Shown: positions 1 through 20,700, numbered from the stretch's first letter. The stretch is 64,000 bases of DNA from Adineta steineri (GCA_905250115.1 CAJNOI010000088.1:41112-105111); one strand, 5' to 3'. Made by a program: numbers and translations. The notes: generated from the sequence alone by a model not told the origin.

Positions 1-44
1 GTAATTTACATATTAATTTTATTTTTATAAAAAGAAAACAAAGA

Positions 45-3000
45 CTAGACTCCTTCTCGAGTTGGATGAAAGTCTGATTGGGGTGTACTTGTTGAATTTA
101 ATAAACGTGTATCCATAACAGAATATCGTTTCATATATTTTCGTTTCGCATCAGTTGCTCCACATTTTTCATCGTGAACATCTAACAGAGGTGACCGTGG
201 TGGACTAATTATTGATGATTGAGGATTTGGGCTACGAAATTGTTTAAAAAGTTTTTCAGCAGTTATAGCATTATTTTCACCATATTTTATTGTATACAAT
301 GTCCATAATTGTTCAAGTATTTCTTGTACAATAAAATCAGAGACATTAACTGCTAACATACGTAGAAAAAAGAAACCATCTGGTTCTAAATATTCTGTTA
401 TAAAACATTGTACAAGATATATATGTACACTATCGCCAAGCTCACGGTTCCCTTCTTTAAAATCAATACGAAAACGTGGTATTTCTTCACGTGATGTACG
501 TGTAAGACGTGAAAGTATATATTTATGTCGACTGCTAGAAGAACCAATACGTCCAATCCATAAGCATAAACAATAACAATTTAACAAAAATACAGCAACA
601 AACCAAACCCAAAGTAAAGTAAAGACTTGCTAAAATAATAATATTATATGAGATTTATATTTTGAAACTTTTTTTGATTCTTCGTGTTCTTTGCAGACTT
701 ATCTTTTTTCAAATATATTATAATAGATTGATTAGAACGAAGAGAATCTTCACTAATTTCTCTGACACCTCAAGTGAATAAAGCAGATCAGCCAACTAAA
801 ATCTTTTAAAATTTGCACAATAAAATCACAAACGAATTAGACGTACGAATTTTATTTAATTAAATTATTACTAAATTTAGATATGCACTAGTTCTAGTAC
901 ACTGGGTACTAAATCATTTGATCTTTCATTCATCTATCGATCAGTATTGTTCTCTTTCAGAACATGTGGTTATTAATCGATTTTCAGTCTTTCAAAATAT
1001 TTTCAACCCTGAGGTATCCCTCAAGGATTGAAAAACATTCATTTTACCTAGAACAACAATTTTATCGCTTAATTATCTTTAGTTTGGCATAAAAACAATA
1101 TTTTAGAAGTTTGGAACTTAACATGCACTATTAAAATTATTCTTTCACTAAATTAATTTGTTACACACCTCTGAGAGAAACCAAGGTCGAGAATGTTAAG
1201 AGACTGAAAATCGATTAATTACAACATATTCTAAAAGAGAAGAATAGTGGTTCATAAATGAATGAAGGAGCAGATAGTTTAGTACCCAGTTAGGACTCGA
1301 ACTAGTGCATGCTTACTACTAATTAGTATCTCTCATGGTACTATCGGCATTATTCTATCATCCGACTTCCATTAGGATTTCCTTGATCTTATAGGAATGT
1401 CAATAAAAAGTCGGCTATGGGAATTATCCAATTATTTTTATGAAACAAAAGTGATATCTAATATATTTCAATATAATATAAAGACGAAAGCAAAACGAAG
1501 TTGCTACATCTTAATACAACTAGAATAGTGCCTCACACGGATTTTTACCAGTTGGTGAAATTTCAAAATCCGAGAATAATAGCTCCGCTTAGTCATTTTA
1601 CTCATCTGATATAGTTAAAACATCTTTTACGCTATAGATAGATAAATATTATAGTTCGGAAATATTTTTTGTACACTAAAACAGAATCTTCGAAAAATAA
1701 AGCAATGTATTAACTCATTACATAAGTCTTCTCAATTTCATCTACAATGGTTTAATTCAACTTTATCCAACCTCATTGTATCTCCGACATAAACATATTT
1801 TTACCTGATTAAATAGATTCACAGTTAATACACATTGTACAGTAATCCGTTGTAATGGTTGTCCACCACGTAATGGTTCACGTACATGAAAATCACAGAA
1901 AGTTTCTCGAGGAAAATATTTCGATTCCGGTTGATTAAGTCCATAACGAAATAATTTAATGCTTTCATAACCAAATTGTAAAAAATTTGTATTAAGAAAC
2001 ACATTAAGTAAACAAATTTGTAAAACAACATTTAATATATACCAGATCCTTAGTAAACAATAAAGAAATTTTAAATGAAACAAATAATAATTTATTTACT
2101 TAATAAAGAAATAAAGTGTAATAAAATAATTGCCTAAAAATTTTCCAGTCATACAACATATCAATTGAAAAACTTTTCTAAATAATGATGTTTGTCGAAT
2201 TTCAGCATCTGTTTGTCGACGTGCATCATCAACATACATATCAATTGTATCAACTATATATTTTATTAATACTCCACGGTCATCAAATGATTTTAAATTT
2301 TTTGTATCATCAGCTGCTTCGACTATATCAAGAAGATCAATACCTGAACGAACACTTAATGTACGCCATATTAATCGTGGCAGATAAAAAAATAATGCCA
2401 TTAATAAAAGTATAAATGGTACCCATTGATAATAATTCAGTTTATTATCTCTCCTAAAGTAGTAATAAAAAGAAATGATTGCTTTATGACATATAATATT
2501 CAAGATAAATATGTCAATTCTTATAAACTAAAGTTCACATTTTAAAATTTGGGTTTGCTAGGAAATATTCGTAGAGTACATAATAACTATTTTTGTATTT
2601 ATTGAGACTGTAAGTCATTGCAATGCCCTTGTAATATACTCCCAAGGCAAATTTTTATTTTTATGAATCGCTAGAGAATATTTAGTAAACGCTTATTTTT
2701 TTAGTAAATAATTTTCAGATTATAGTAATAAAAAGGTTAAGATTCTAAAATAGACAAGAACGAAATAGAGATATCTGATGGGAATATTTCTTTATGATTG
2801 TTTATTTTTATTCTATGTCATATATACGGGTGCAAAGTATCGATTGATCGCCTCATGATGATAGCGATATATAGATAAGAAGAAGCTAGTAAAGAATCAT
2901 TCAAGCACATATTGACATTTATCAAAGAGATATAACACAGATGAATTGATATACTGAGTTAGTTAAGAACTAAAGGGAATTAGAAATAGTTTGTATTTTT

Positions 3001-4366
3001 TCGAATGCTTTGACTTTCAATAGTTCTTAATCGATATAGTAACCAAGGACAGGTATATCGTTATCATTTTCCTTGTAATCGTAACTACAAATTGATGATA
3101 TCAAATTATGTTCTCTATAAATGACATATGTAGATTACATATTTTGGTACTAACGAGAATGAATTCATGATGTTTTTCTATTGTTTCTATGAAGTAAGTT
3201 ATTACAGACTGAGTATTTTGGTAAAGAACTTCGTGTACAAGTAAATATAACAACAAACAAGTTTTATTTACATTATTCTATTTGACTTTTTGTTTTAAAT
3301 AAGATATTTTACGAAAACTTACAAAAGAAACGTGTTCTCTATTAGACAAATATTGATGTTTAACAACGCAAAGCCATAGTTTTATACAAGTTTAATTTAC
3401 ATAAGTCATTATATAACAGATCGGAATCATCAATACTTTCCGAAAGTTTATAAAGTAATCAAATATTATCTATAATAAATATCTACATATAGCTACCTTT
3501 ATAATTTATTGAAAAAAGTCTCTTCAACAGAACAGGACACGTCTTATATCAGTCAATGTAGCAACAATTGTTCTGTCAATACTGATGATTGACATCATAT
3601 TAACATATCATGATAAGAAACTATTTAAAAACATATCGTTAAACATTTACATAAAGTAGTCGAAATTGTTATTCTATTAAGCAACGATTTAACGCTTCAT
3701 GGTAGCAAAATGAATATAAGCGTTAAATTAAAATAGTACTATAGATATGTCAACCTCGTTAGAAATACATAACATCAAACAAAAAAAAAGACAATCAAAT
3801 AATGTATGTTTTTCAACTTTTGTCACAACACATCTCGACGAGAATTACGTAACAATATATACGAAAATATGAACTAGTCAAATAGAAAATCATGTTGTAT
3901 CTTAATTTAAATAAAAACTCGATATATTTGATGATATTTTGTATACATCACACGTTTTTGTATATCTTTTTGATTATTATAAATGCGTCTTATGCTAATA
4001 TGAATTTGTTAGTAATTTATATTTACATAAATAATTTTAAAATTTATTTATTCTGTTAAAAAAAACAATTTTTTCTTACCTTTCTTCTATACTTTGAGGT
4101 ATTGATTGATTCCGATCTACATAATATGTTGATGATATATAACATATTTCATTAGTATATTGTACATATGCTTTAATAAAATTTGCTCGATTCCAACATT
4201 CAATTCTATCATCATCAAATTGTTTCGATGCTGTTAAAACTGCAAAAAGAACAAGTAAAGCAACTGTATATTTATAATTTAGTTTATCAAATGCATCATC
4301 ATCTGTTCTTAATGATGATAAAAGTATTGTTGGTACGAATGCAATAATAGTAAGTAGATCAACCAT
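45..4366 (-). CDS. Innexin (gap-junction/hemichannel protein), 4 exons, 489 aa
   Basis: Exons in coding order are 4366-4080, 2453-2100, 2048-1805 and 629-45, with the stop at 45-47; phases agree and give 489 aa. Innexins form gap junctions and hemichannels in the plasma membrane. The protein starts MVDLLTIIAF. The first extracellular loop has two Cys (ECWNRANF and YTNEICYI), followed by the innexin signature YYQWVPF at the start of the second membrane segment. The second loop again has two Cys (TFCDFHVREP and VQCVLTVNLFNQ). The fourth membrane segment begins QVFTLLWVWF, and the conserved cytoplasmic stretch GDSVHIYLVQCF to QEILEQLW follows. The Ser/Pro-rich tail is about 60 aa. Two introns (630-1804 and 2454-4079) are far larger than usual for this window, and one holds an inverted repeat. 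The family is certain; the paralogue cannot be named. Confidence 0.95.
630..1804. other. Large innexin intron
   Basis: This intron separates innexin exons 3 and 4 and is 1175 bp long. It contains an imperfect inverted repeat (listed separately) and otherwise AT-rich sequence with no supported gene. Confidence 0.7.
883..1311. repeat. Imperfect foldback element inside an innexin intron
   Basis: The left arm is about 883-990 and the right arm about 1201-1311, roughly 110 bp each, separated by about 210 bp. Both arms begin at the outside with ATGCACTAGTTC and end at the inside with a perfect 19-base match (ATTAATCGATTTTCAGTCT and its complement). The middle of each arm carries substitutions and small gaps, so the element looks old. 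Read on the minus strand, the right arm contains AGTTCGAGTCC, which resembles a tRNA B box; I found no matching A box or tRNA fold. No clear target duplication was found, so the class is unknown. Confidence 0.7.
2454..4079. other. Large innexin intron, no gene seen
   Basis: This 1626-bp intron separates innexin exons 1 and 2. I see no open reading frame with protein-like content, no clean terminal repeats and no RNA gene. A 10-bp inverted repeat (TTAAGAACTA at 2963 and its complement at 3021) is the only structure noted. Confidence 0.6.
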
Positions 4367-5827
4367 GACGCTTTTTATTTTATAATATAAAAATCATCTT
4401 AAAAAAGAAAATTAATTGATATATATGCTATATTTATTCAAAAGTGTTCATTCTAGAAAAAAGAAATTTACTTGTCTATTTGTCTACTCAAACGCACACT
4501 ATATTTCTTGTGGCTTGCGACCGCATTGACGCTTCCTTTCTTTCCCATATGAGGAAAAAAAAGATGTTGGCATAGAGAAAAGAAAAAGTCGCCGCAAGAA
4601 AAAAAAAGAGTTACATTCCTTCATCTATCACTCTCGGTCGTGCTATAACTATGCATGTATTGAAGTGCATTCATGTTTGCCTTCGCTATACAAGGAACAC
4701 ATTCAGAGAGCTATGACAAAGAGAAAAAAGAGCAAGTGAAATATAGTAAGAGAACAGATGCATTTTATGTGTGTGTATAAACATATAGGTATATGCATAT
4801 ACGTGTTATTCAAGGTTTATTCATAGAGATACAAACAAAAAATAACCCATATTTACTATATACAATGACTTTGATTGTTGTCAACTGACACAATTTGATA
4901 ATGAAGTTAGTATTGATGATATAATGATTCATCGAAAGTTTCAAGTATTTATTATGAAGAAAATTGATCATAATAATAATTTTAAACTTGTCACGTAGCA
5001 GTACAAAAAGGAAATAGATGTTTTTGTTATATAACAAGAATAGTAGGACATGGTTAATAGATGATATATTTGCTATTAGTAAAGACAACAGAAGTAGATC
5101 AAGATATAAATAATAACATGGAAGTATAATCATTATTAATACATTGAAATATAACAGACTTCTAGTTTTTATAAACACTTCTTTTCAGTAGCGGATCTAG
5201 GATTTAGGGGGGTGGGGCGATCGCCCTCCCTCCCCTAAATCCGCCTCTGCTTCTTTTATACTAAATGAAATAAGGAAATTCTATCTGTTACACTTCACCG
5301 TATTGTGCAATAATATAAATTAATCAGCATATAGCAAAATGAATTTTAAATTATCAACAAAAAAAAACCATATTTCCAAGTTTAAATTAGCTAATAAATA
5401 TATATACAGGAACGTGCCTTAAAGAAAAAAGTGGAGGTGCGCAACCCTCCCGCATTTCCTTGTGTATATATATATAGAATAGCTTATGGTCATTAGCGAC
5501 AAATCTGATCATTTTTTCGAACTGTTTATTGTAGAAAATTATATATAAGACAATTAATGAAGAGGATGCATAAAATAATAAATAATTCGTGATGTTTAAT
5601 TTTTCATAAACACTAAGCTGATGTTATATATATATTTAGATTTACAATTATATTATTAACAATCAATCTTTCACCATTATTACTTCGTACATTCTTTCAA
5701 TTTTTTTTCTTAGTATTCTAAAATGAATAAAATTTGATCTACAAAAAACAAACAAATCTTTGCCAAATACAAAAAAAAAGAAAGAAAGAAAGAAGATTTT
5801 GTTGATAAATTCCGTTATTCATAGTCT
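4367..5827. other. Intergenic: innexin 5' side and AHCYL 3' side
   Basis: This 1.46-kb spacer lies between the innexin start codon and the AHCYL stop codon. It must hold the innexin promoter and the AHCYL 3' end. It contains purine-rich runs at 4540-4620 and 4700-4760 and a 64-bp hAT-type miniature transposon at 5186. The frame at 4810-5178 on the minus strand is low-complexity AT sequence and is not supported as a gene. Confidence 0.6.
5186..5249. mobile_element. 64-bp hAT-type MITE with perfect 8-bp target duplication
   Basis: The element runs from CAGTAGCGGATCTAGG to CCTAAATCCGCCTCTG and is almost entirely an inverted repeat around a GCGATCGC centre. It is flanked on both sides by CTTCTTTT (5178-5185 and 5250-5257), a perfect 8-bp duplication as made by hAT transposases. 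Ends of the form CAG-n-GGCGGATC are familiar from animal hAT elements. There is no coding capacity, so it must have been mobilised in trans. Confidence 0.88.
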
Positions 5828-12878
<7,051 letters not shown>

Positions 12879-15800
12879 AATACTAAGAAAAAAAACATAA
12901 TAAAAAGAAACTGAAAACAAAAAGTAATATTTATTTTTTATCGCTGTTTTTTGTTAAGAAAACATAATTTTCTATTAGCATCTGGAAAATAAAACATAAC
13001 ATTTCTTTTTCCCTGGTAAAATAAAAAAATTATTTAGTGACTACTCGATAGAGAAAAACACAAATGGAAGAATTTTATCTGAATGTCAAAAGAAATATAG
13101 AATTCAAAGCTTAAGTAAACAGGAGCAAACACGAAAGGTTATTTATATTACCGTCCGTTTATGCTTTTTATTACTACTCGTCAACGTCTTCTAAAAGAAC
13201 TACTTAGAATTTTCATTATTCTTTTTAAATAGCAAAACTATTTAAAAAAAAAACTAACTATACCTTCAAGTAGATACATCATCATCATCATAAAAGTCAA
13301 TTAAAACGATAGGAACTTTAGGAAGCGACTCAAGAGAAAATAGAGAAAAAGACGATGCAACTGTAGATTTTTATAGAAAGAAGAAGAAAAAAATATATAA
13401 TAAAACTAATTGATGTTTTAACATGCAATATGAATATAAAATAAATAAAGGAGTCATGACCATCTGTCTATATTTATTATAATAGACGACGAACAGATAT
13501 GATTCAATTTGAGTTTCATTCGGTAGACAACGATTTTCTGCTATAAACAAATCCTATTTAAAGATCAAAAAACAAGTATATAATAACAACAAGAAAAACA
13601 AAACTAATAATTGCACTTATCACAATTATATGCGCATACTATCTGCATCCATTTTCTCTACAGGATGCCACATCGTACTAATAGCACAAAACTATTTTTT
13701 TTACTCATATATATTTTTTTAATATCAATCATATCTTTCTCTCCAGAGATATCTATAAAATTTATTTTTATCGTCTATTTCTATTTCGATAAATTGAATC
13801 TAATAATTAATATTAATTTTACGGCAAACATACTTATTTATTTTTGATTTAATCTTACATACGCACGTAGAAGAAATTATCTAGCGAGAAAAAAAAATAA
13901 TATTTTTCTAATACACAATTATATTGTCTATATTATTGAATAGACATCTATAAATAAAATCATTTAGAGTTAATCAATCTATTAATATTAATAAAAAAAA
14001 CATTTTTATTAAGATAAAAAGAAGTACAAGGAAAAAACATACTGAAATAGCTGCCCTAGATGTATAATATCATCAATCATTTTTTTCAATAAATAAATGT
14101 AACATATAGTATGTATATTGAAGCATATATATATAAATTAAAAACTCGAGTTTTCTATTACAACAAATGTAAATAGAAAGCAATCTGAAATATATTTTAT
14201 GTTAACAGTAAATTTTTTTATATAGAAGAGTGTTATTATGAGAAAAAGTAAAATAATTATAGGCGTAAAACTAGAAGAAATTTTTGCTATATTATTTTTC
14301 ATACAACTTGATATATTCAAGTAGGAAGAGAATACAACAAATTCTAAAAGTACAAGTACTCGTTAATCATAGTTCTGTTTGGCTTCAGTAGAACGAATAA
14401 AAGGAAAAGAATCTGCTCTAAACAACATCTCCAGATGACCCAAAAGATATTTATTAGCACAATTATTTAACCTTAACTACGAACTACTTCCTCGTCAATA
14501 ATATTTTCCAATCAATGAATACTACTGATGTAAAACAAACCAGCTTTATGAAGAAGGATGTTGTATATTCTTGGAGATGAAGGACTTATGAAATGAATTC
14601 GTTCTTCACATTTCCATTTTTTTTATATGCTATGACATTCTCGTTTATTTCTCGCATTCTTGATTTCCTGAATATGTGACAACAATACAAATGATTTGCA
14701 TCTTGCGTAAATATTATTCTCCTAAATCATTTTTAAACAATTGTTTTTTTGTTATCAAGTAACATTTTTATGATATATTTTGATTAATAGATAACTTTAA
14801 ATAGATTGATTCATTCATTTGAATTTTTTGCGGAAGAAAGCAAAAATTTCTGGTTATTAATCAAAAGTAAACATTGCTACCGGAAATTTGATATTGAGGA
14901 AAAATAAGATGTTTATTGTCTTAGAAAATAAATCTCAATTTTGATTAAATTACCTATTGTCATCCGTAGAATTGATTACATTTTTTACAATTGGATATAT
15001 ATATATATCATTCTTTATTAATATCAATGAATATTTCCTTTGGAAAAAAATATTTTTACATTAATATTTCCATCAGTACTTTGCATAAAGCAACATGAAT
15101 CAGAGAAAGAGTTCATTGGTGTGGTATGAGCATCCCATTTCATTATATTTGAATTTATATGTGCATTCCTAAGTATCGCTAACCGTACATATATAATCAA
15201 ATTTATGAAATACTGGAGTAAAAGAATTCTTGTAAGGAAATACAAACATGCATTCTATCAACTTAGTCTATGCATGATATACATACTTTGTTAAATAGGA
15301 AAAAATTTGACCTATGTCTTATTATGAATTCCCGTGAAAAATTTTCGCATTGTTTCGTAGAAAAAGACTATTATATGTATGTAATACATATTAACATACT
15401 ATTTTGTACAGATTGCTATTATCAAAACATTTTTCTCGTATAAAATGATATAGAAACACTGTATGTTATAATTAACTTAGATATTTTCTTTATTCATATA
15501 CAGTTTAATGAAGTAATCAACTAATTGAGTATTTTTTTTTATAATTCTCATATATATTAACATAAAGCTTTTAGATCAATGTATAAAAATTGAATATTTT
15601 CTCAATAGTTTCTGTCAAATTATTTTTATATATTTCTTTTATTCAGTTATTTATAAGAGTGTGATAACAATTCATAACAAAATGAATAGTAATTGTTAGA
15701 GTTTTTTTCCAGCTGTTGCATGTAACACAACACATATAATAAAAAGAAAGTAATAAAAATAGTGCCCATCTGGTGTTATTTCTTCTTGCTCATGCTGGAA

Positions 15801-16061
15801 CACAAGAAGAAGAAGAAGAAGAAGAGAAGGAAAAAAATCATCATTTTTTCTTATATTCTTACTTGTTCGCTTACAAAAAAAAACCGCCTAGCTATCGCCG
15901 GTTGTGTGCATGTATAGATATATAAAAGCACGTACGAATGAGTGACGGAAGGCAGATGGGGCAACGACGACAACAACAGCTATGTGCTACTACTGATTGT
16001 TGTTCATTTGTCGTTCCACATCTTTTACAAGAACAGCATAGCTATATCTGTATAGATTACA
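12879..16061. other. Intergenic region, no gene seen
   Basis: This 3.2-kb divergent spacer lies between the AHCYL 5' end and the Cys-rich gene. Open frames here are short, AT-rich and protein-poor. A CAT microsatellite-like run is near 13280 and a GAA run near 15810. Promoters for both neighbours must lie here but none can be pinpointed. Confidence 0.55.
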
Positions 16062-17653
16062 ATGCCAATAACGAGCAATATTCAAGTAAATCGATACGAA
16101 TTTTTATTATTATTATTATTTATTAATTCAAATTTATTCTATATAGAAACGTGCTCGAAAATCAATTGCACCTGTTCGTCCACAGATTGTACCACCACCA
16201 TCAATAAATGCATCTGTTGATGGAACAGTATGCCATTTATGTGGTTATTTAGGTCGAACACGATCGTTATCAATTGAAAAGAATGGATATAGTTTCCTAC
16301 GTCATTTACCACCAGCACCTGGTGCTTCGCCAATCAACGACAATACACATCATATTCGAGCCTGTCATCTATGTGGTTTACTTCTTGATAAACAACGAGA
16401 ACTTAGTCATCATTCAAATAATTTCTTTTTCAAAGGATTTTTTCGATCAACTGGTTCATGTCATATTAATAATGAATTATCATCAAAAGTAGTACTAAAC
16501 ACTACAGATGAACCACAACAGTCATCAGGTAAAATTAAATAAAAATATGATTAAATACTAATTTTCTTATTGTAGATAAAGAAGTAACATCGTCATCACC
16601 AACTCCGAAATTACCTATACCTGAAACTGATGAATCTATACAACAATCATCAAGATTAGCACCTCCACCATTACGTAAAACGACTGCCTCCACATCGACT
16701 TTGTAAGTATTTTTTTCAAGAAAAATTTAAGTTAATAATTTTGTTAAAAAAAACTGTACCGACTGAATTCATGTTATTATTGAAAATGTCAATGAATTAT
16801 TCATCAGAAATTATGAACTTCTTTCAGTCTGAGACATCAAAGTGTGACCGATAATTTTTCTAACTAATGAAAGAAAGCATTAAGATATTAAAAAAAACTC
16901 TCCGTGTTTTATGTAGCGAGTGGGTAGCACCCATCGGACATTTCGATTCACATGTCTAAATCTATGACAGGAGATCTACTTGTAATGTGAATGCTAGAAC
17001 TCCCTTCCAAAATATTACCGTACATAACATAAATTTTTCATTCTAGCCCTGTTGATCTTCGTTTAACTGATGAATTATCGTCATTAGATTCATTCTTAAC
17101 AACAATTCGTTCACGTTTTTTATCCGATTATACATCTTTAATATCTTCATCAAAACAAACTTCATATAATTCTTGTCATTTATGTTTATCATTAAAACCT
17201 CATGGTACACTTTATACCATATCGCAAAGTCAATTTGAATTTCTTTCATCAACAGAAATTGATGTATGTACATTATGTTATTATAATCTAATGGATCAAT
17301 ATAAAAATCAATGTAAAACTTATCGTCGTCCACGACCACAATGTTATTTATGTCGTTGTCGAATAAATTTTAATGATTGTGAAATAAAATTATTAGAAAT
17401 CGAACATTTTCCATTTTTATTAAATTTATCAAATGAAAATCATCATCATCAACAATTATATGATAATCAACGTTTAGCACTTGTATGTGAACAATGTTTT
17501 CATACATTACTTTTTCAATATATTGATCAACAACGACAAAATATTCCAATTCAACAACGAACATATACATGGCAAACAATCTATTCCTATGAAAATGAAC
17601 ATTTTTTAAATAATTATGATCCGATTTATATATCAAATAATAAAACAATTTAA
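16062..17653 (+). CDS. Cys-rich putative zinc-binding protein with six CxxC pairs, 379 aa
   Basis: I do not recognise this gene. Exons are 16062-16085, 16147-16528, 16576-16702 and 17047-17653; phases agree and give 379 aa. The start in the 8-codon first exon (MPITSNIQ) was chosen because it has a GTAAAT donor in the correct phase; a stop lies in frame just before exon 2. Six CxxC pairs occur: VCHLCGYLG (Cys 37/40), ACHLCGLLL (Cys 81/84), CHLCLSLKP, VCTLCYYNL, QCYLCRCRI and VCEQCFHTL. The last four fall within about 170 residues, and paired CxxC units suggest two or three zinc sites. The middle is Ser/Pro-rich (PPPLRKTTAS) and the N-terminus is basic (KRARKS). There are no membrane segments or signal peptide. 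A nuclear regulatory or chromatin role is conceivable but unsupported. Confidence 0.7.
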
Positions 17654-17762
17654 AATCTATATTTATATATATGTATTTTTAAAAAAAACTGTACAAATAG
17701 GAGAATAGGTTTATGTCTTGATTGACTAGATGAATATGCTGAAGGATATTTGTTTTTTCTGT

Positions 17763-20700
17763 TTATATAATGCTTGTTTTTGATTGTGAAATAATCGCAT
17801 AGGTATTATTATTATTATTATCAATAGTTGAATTTCGATTATCATTTATGGATCCATCAGCAATCATAGAAGATCGATGTTCATCTTCATTTTCATCCAT
17901 TTCATAAAATTCATCTGTTTCATCGAACATTGGTGCGGGTCGTCGTCCAACAACTAGTGTTAAATCATCTGGTGATGATGATAATAATGGTACAACTTGA
18001 TTACATTCCATACGTGTTACATCGATATTATTTACCTAAATAAAATTATAGAAATATTTCTAATTGAATTTTATAAAAAAAAACAAAGTCATACTTTATA
18101 AATTCTCATGCATGGTATTAATGTTCCTTCTAATTCAGCTGGACCGTTTGGTCGAATTTTATTTACATAAACTCCTGTACCATAAAGACGATCAGATATT
18201 GAAAAACCAAAATCTAATATACGTTTATCACGTTTAAGTATTAATGTTAATGTATCATTTGTTGAACGAAGTCGAGCATAATTATCATATTTCGCATCAT
18301 AAATACTTGCACGATTTGTTTTATCATTAATTCCACATGAAGTTGGACGTTCATTTTCAGGATGACGTTGTGATTCTCGTATTCGTGCATTAGTTGGTGG
18401 TGTACGATAACTTGATGCAGGTGGAGCAATACCTACTGAACGATTACTATTCGCTGCTGCTGCTAATAAATGTGTTCGATGTTTAAGAACAAAATCACCT
18501 AGACCTGCAATACGACAAAACACATAATTTAAAGAAATTTATTTCCTATTTAATTTACTAGTATTTGGATTAGGTACTTGATAATGTTGATGTTGATGTT
18601 CATTAATAACAATATCTTTTGTTGTTGTTGTTGTTGTTGTTTCACCATTTTCACTAAGTCTATTATCTGTATATGAACTACTCCAAGAATCAATAGCTGA
18701 ATCAACTGATGGTGTGTAATCTTCTAGAAAATAAAATTTACAAAAATAAAAAAAATTTTTTTTTCGTATTCAACTTTGTGGTTGATGAAGTAATCGAGAA
18801 ATTTTTAATGTTATTTCATCACCACTTGTTTGTAATAATTTAATTGCTTGATTAAGACCTTTACCACGTAGACTAACATCATTTATTGCTAAAATTCGAT
18901 CACCAATATGAATTGCATTTGTTCTAAAGAATAATTTAATTTTTTATTTCTTAAAATAATAAATCTTAATTTACCTATCAGCTAATCCACCTTCACATAA
19001 ATCGGATACAACAATTGGTTGAAATACATCTTCACTACCTGATATTGTTAATCCAAGTGGACCACTAAACAACAAAAAGATGATTTAATCAGTTGTATGT
19101 CATTCAAATTCAATGATATTTATGTTTAATCAAAATTAATTTGATCTGATAGTCGTGAGAAAACTGACTGATTCTATTAACTTCAATAATGACTGAAGTC
19201 AACGATTTTTTTTTCTTTATTTACCCTTGTCGAAGTAATTGTACTTTATAAACTACGACATTTTCACAGAGATTATCTTCCGAATAGATATCATCTTTTT
19301 TTATTCGTAATCGTACAATATCATCCGAGGTTTTTAATAATGAATGAATATCATTTAAATTTTTTCCACGTAATGAATGTGTATCAATAGATAATAGATG
19401 ATCACCAGCTTGAATCATTCCACAACGATAAGCTATACTACCTCGTTTAACATCACTTATAATTGGAACATCTTCAGTTCGAGAATCTTTTGATTGTTTT
19501 TTTTTAAATACAAAAATAAATTAAAAATTTGAATAAAGAAAAAAATAAGATTACATACAAGTTACTGATAAACCAAGATCAAGATTTTTTCGTAGAATTT
19601 TTACTTGACATATACCAGATGACAGCATAACAGAATCTAATTAATTTATAAATAAATAAAATAAGGTCAAATATTCTAACATACCAGCAACATCAAATTC
19701 AATATCCAGATGCAATTGTTGTTTTGTTCCTTTAATTAATGATCGAGCATCTTCTAATAACATACCTTCTAATGGTTGCCCATTTATACTAAGAATACGA
19801 TCACCTAATTGAAGAGTACCAGATCTAAATAAATAAAAAAGATGTATAAAACTTTATAGGCTTTCGTAATTGTAATATTGGTATTTCATTATTACTAGAC
19901 ATGACCCAAACTCAAATTCAAACTGTTTGGGAGTTTGGGCTTGGGTATTGAGTTTGAGTTTGGTACCAAAACTACCAATTAGTCTGGGCTCGAGTTTGGG
20001 TTTGGATCTTCTTTTAATTGCCATCAATATATCGAAAATAGTGTTTTCTACAGATTAAAAAGCACAAACCCAAACAGTTTGGGGTTTGGGTATTAAACCC
20101 AAGCTCAATACTCAAACTCGAACCCAAACTCAAACTCATATACCCTAACCCAAACTCACCGAACTCAAACAGTTTGGGTTATGTCTAATTATTACCACTT
20201 TTTCTAACGAGTAATTAAGTATAACGAAATCAAAGCACACATTTATTCTACGCCTTACTGCTCGATCATTAATGTTCAAATTCTACTTATAGTACTTTTG
20301 CTTTATTTTCAATACCTTTCAGCAATACCACCAGGTGCCAAATATCCAATAATAGGTGGTTGTAAAAGTATATCGGTTGTAAACGAACCATTTTGAATTG
20401 TAAAACCAAAACTTCCAATAGTTTCATCATCTACTGAACTTCTATTTGTTGATGTTGAATCAAGTTGAAGTGTACATTCCATAGTTTCTGTATGACACAT
20501 TTGATTATTTAAAAGTGTTTGATAACATGAATTAAGTGAACCTATAAAGAATATATAGATAAATCATTATGGGTATATAATGAATACATAATTATGTGAA
20601 GAATAAATAATCCTCTGTCATTCAAAAGTGAAAAAAAACATACGAATAAAAGAGCAAACTTGATAAATATATATATAATTGTAGTGAGGAATTTTTACCT

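Noticed and set aside
1763..2083. Long open frames crossing the innexin exon 3 region as independent genes
   Set aside because: They are the innexin exon read into its introns; the splice borders and family alignment define the true limits.
4810..5178. 122-aa hydrophobic open frame on the minus strand
   Set aside because: Low-complexity Leu/Ile-rich translation of AT-rich spacer, no splice context and no recognisable domain.
5406..5465. Possible second small hAT-like element (CAGGAACGTGC...GCATTTCCTTG) near the 64-bp MITE
   Set aside because: The two ends match only with an indel, and the flanking TATATATA is part of a microsatellite, so a target duplication cannot be shown.
19900..20190. 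CCCAAAC/GTTTGGG words look like telomeric or interstitial telomere repeats
   Set aside because: The words are irregular, occur in both orientations and lie inside an element with TIRs and an 8-bp duplication, which explains them better.
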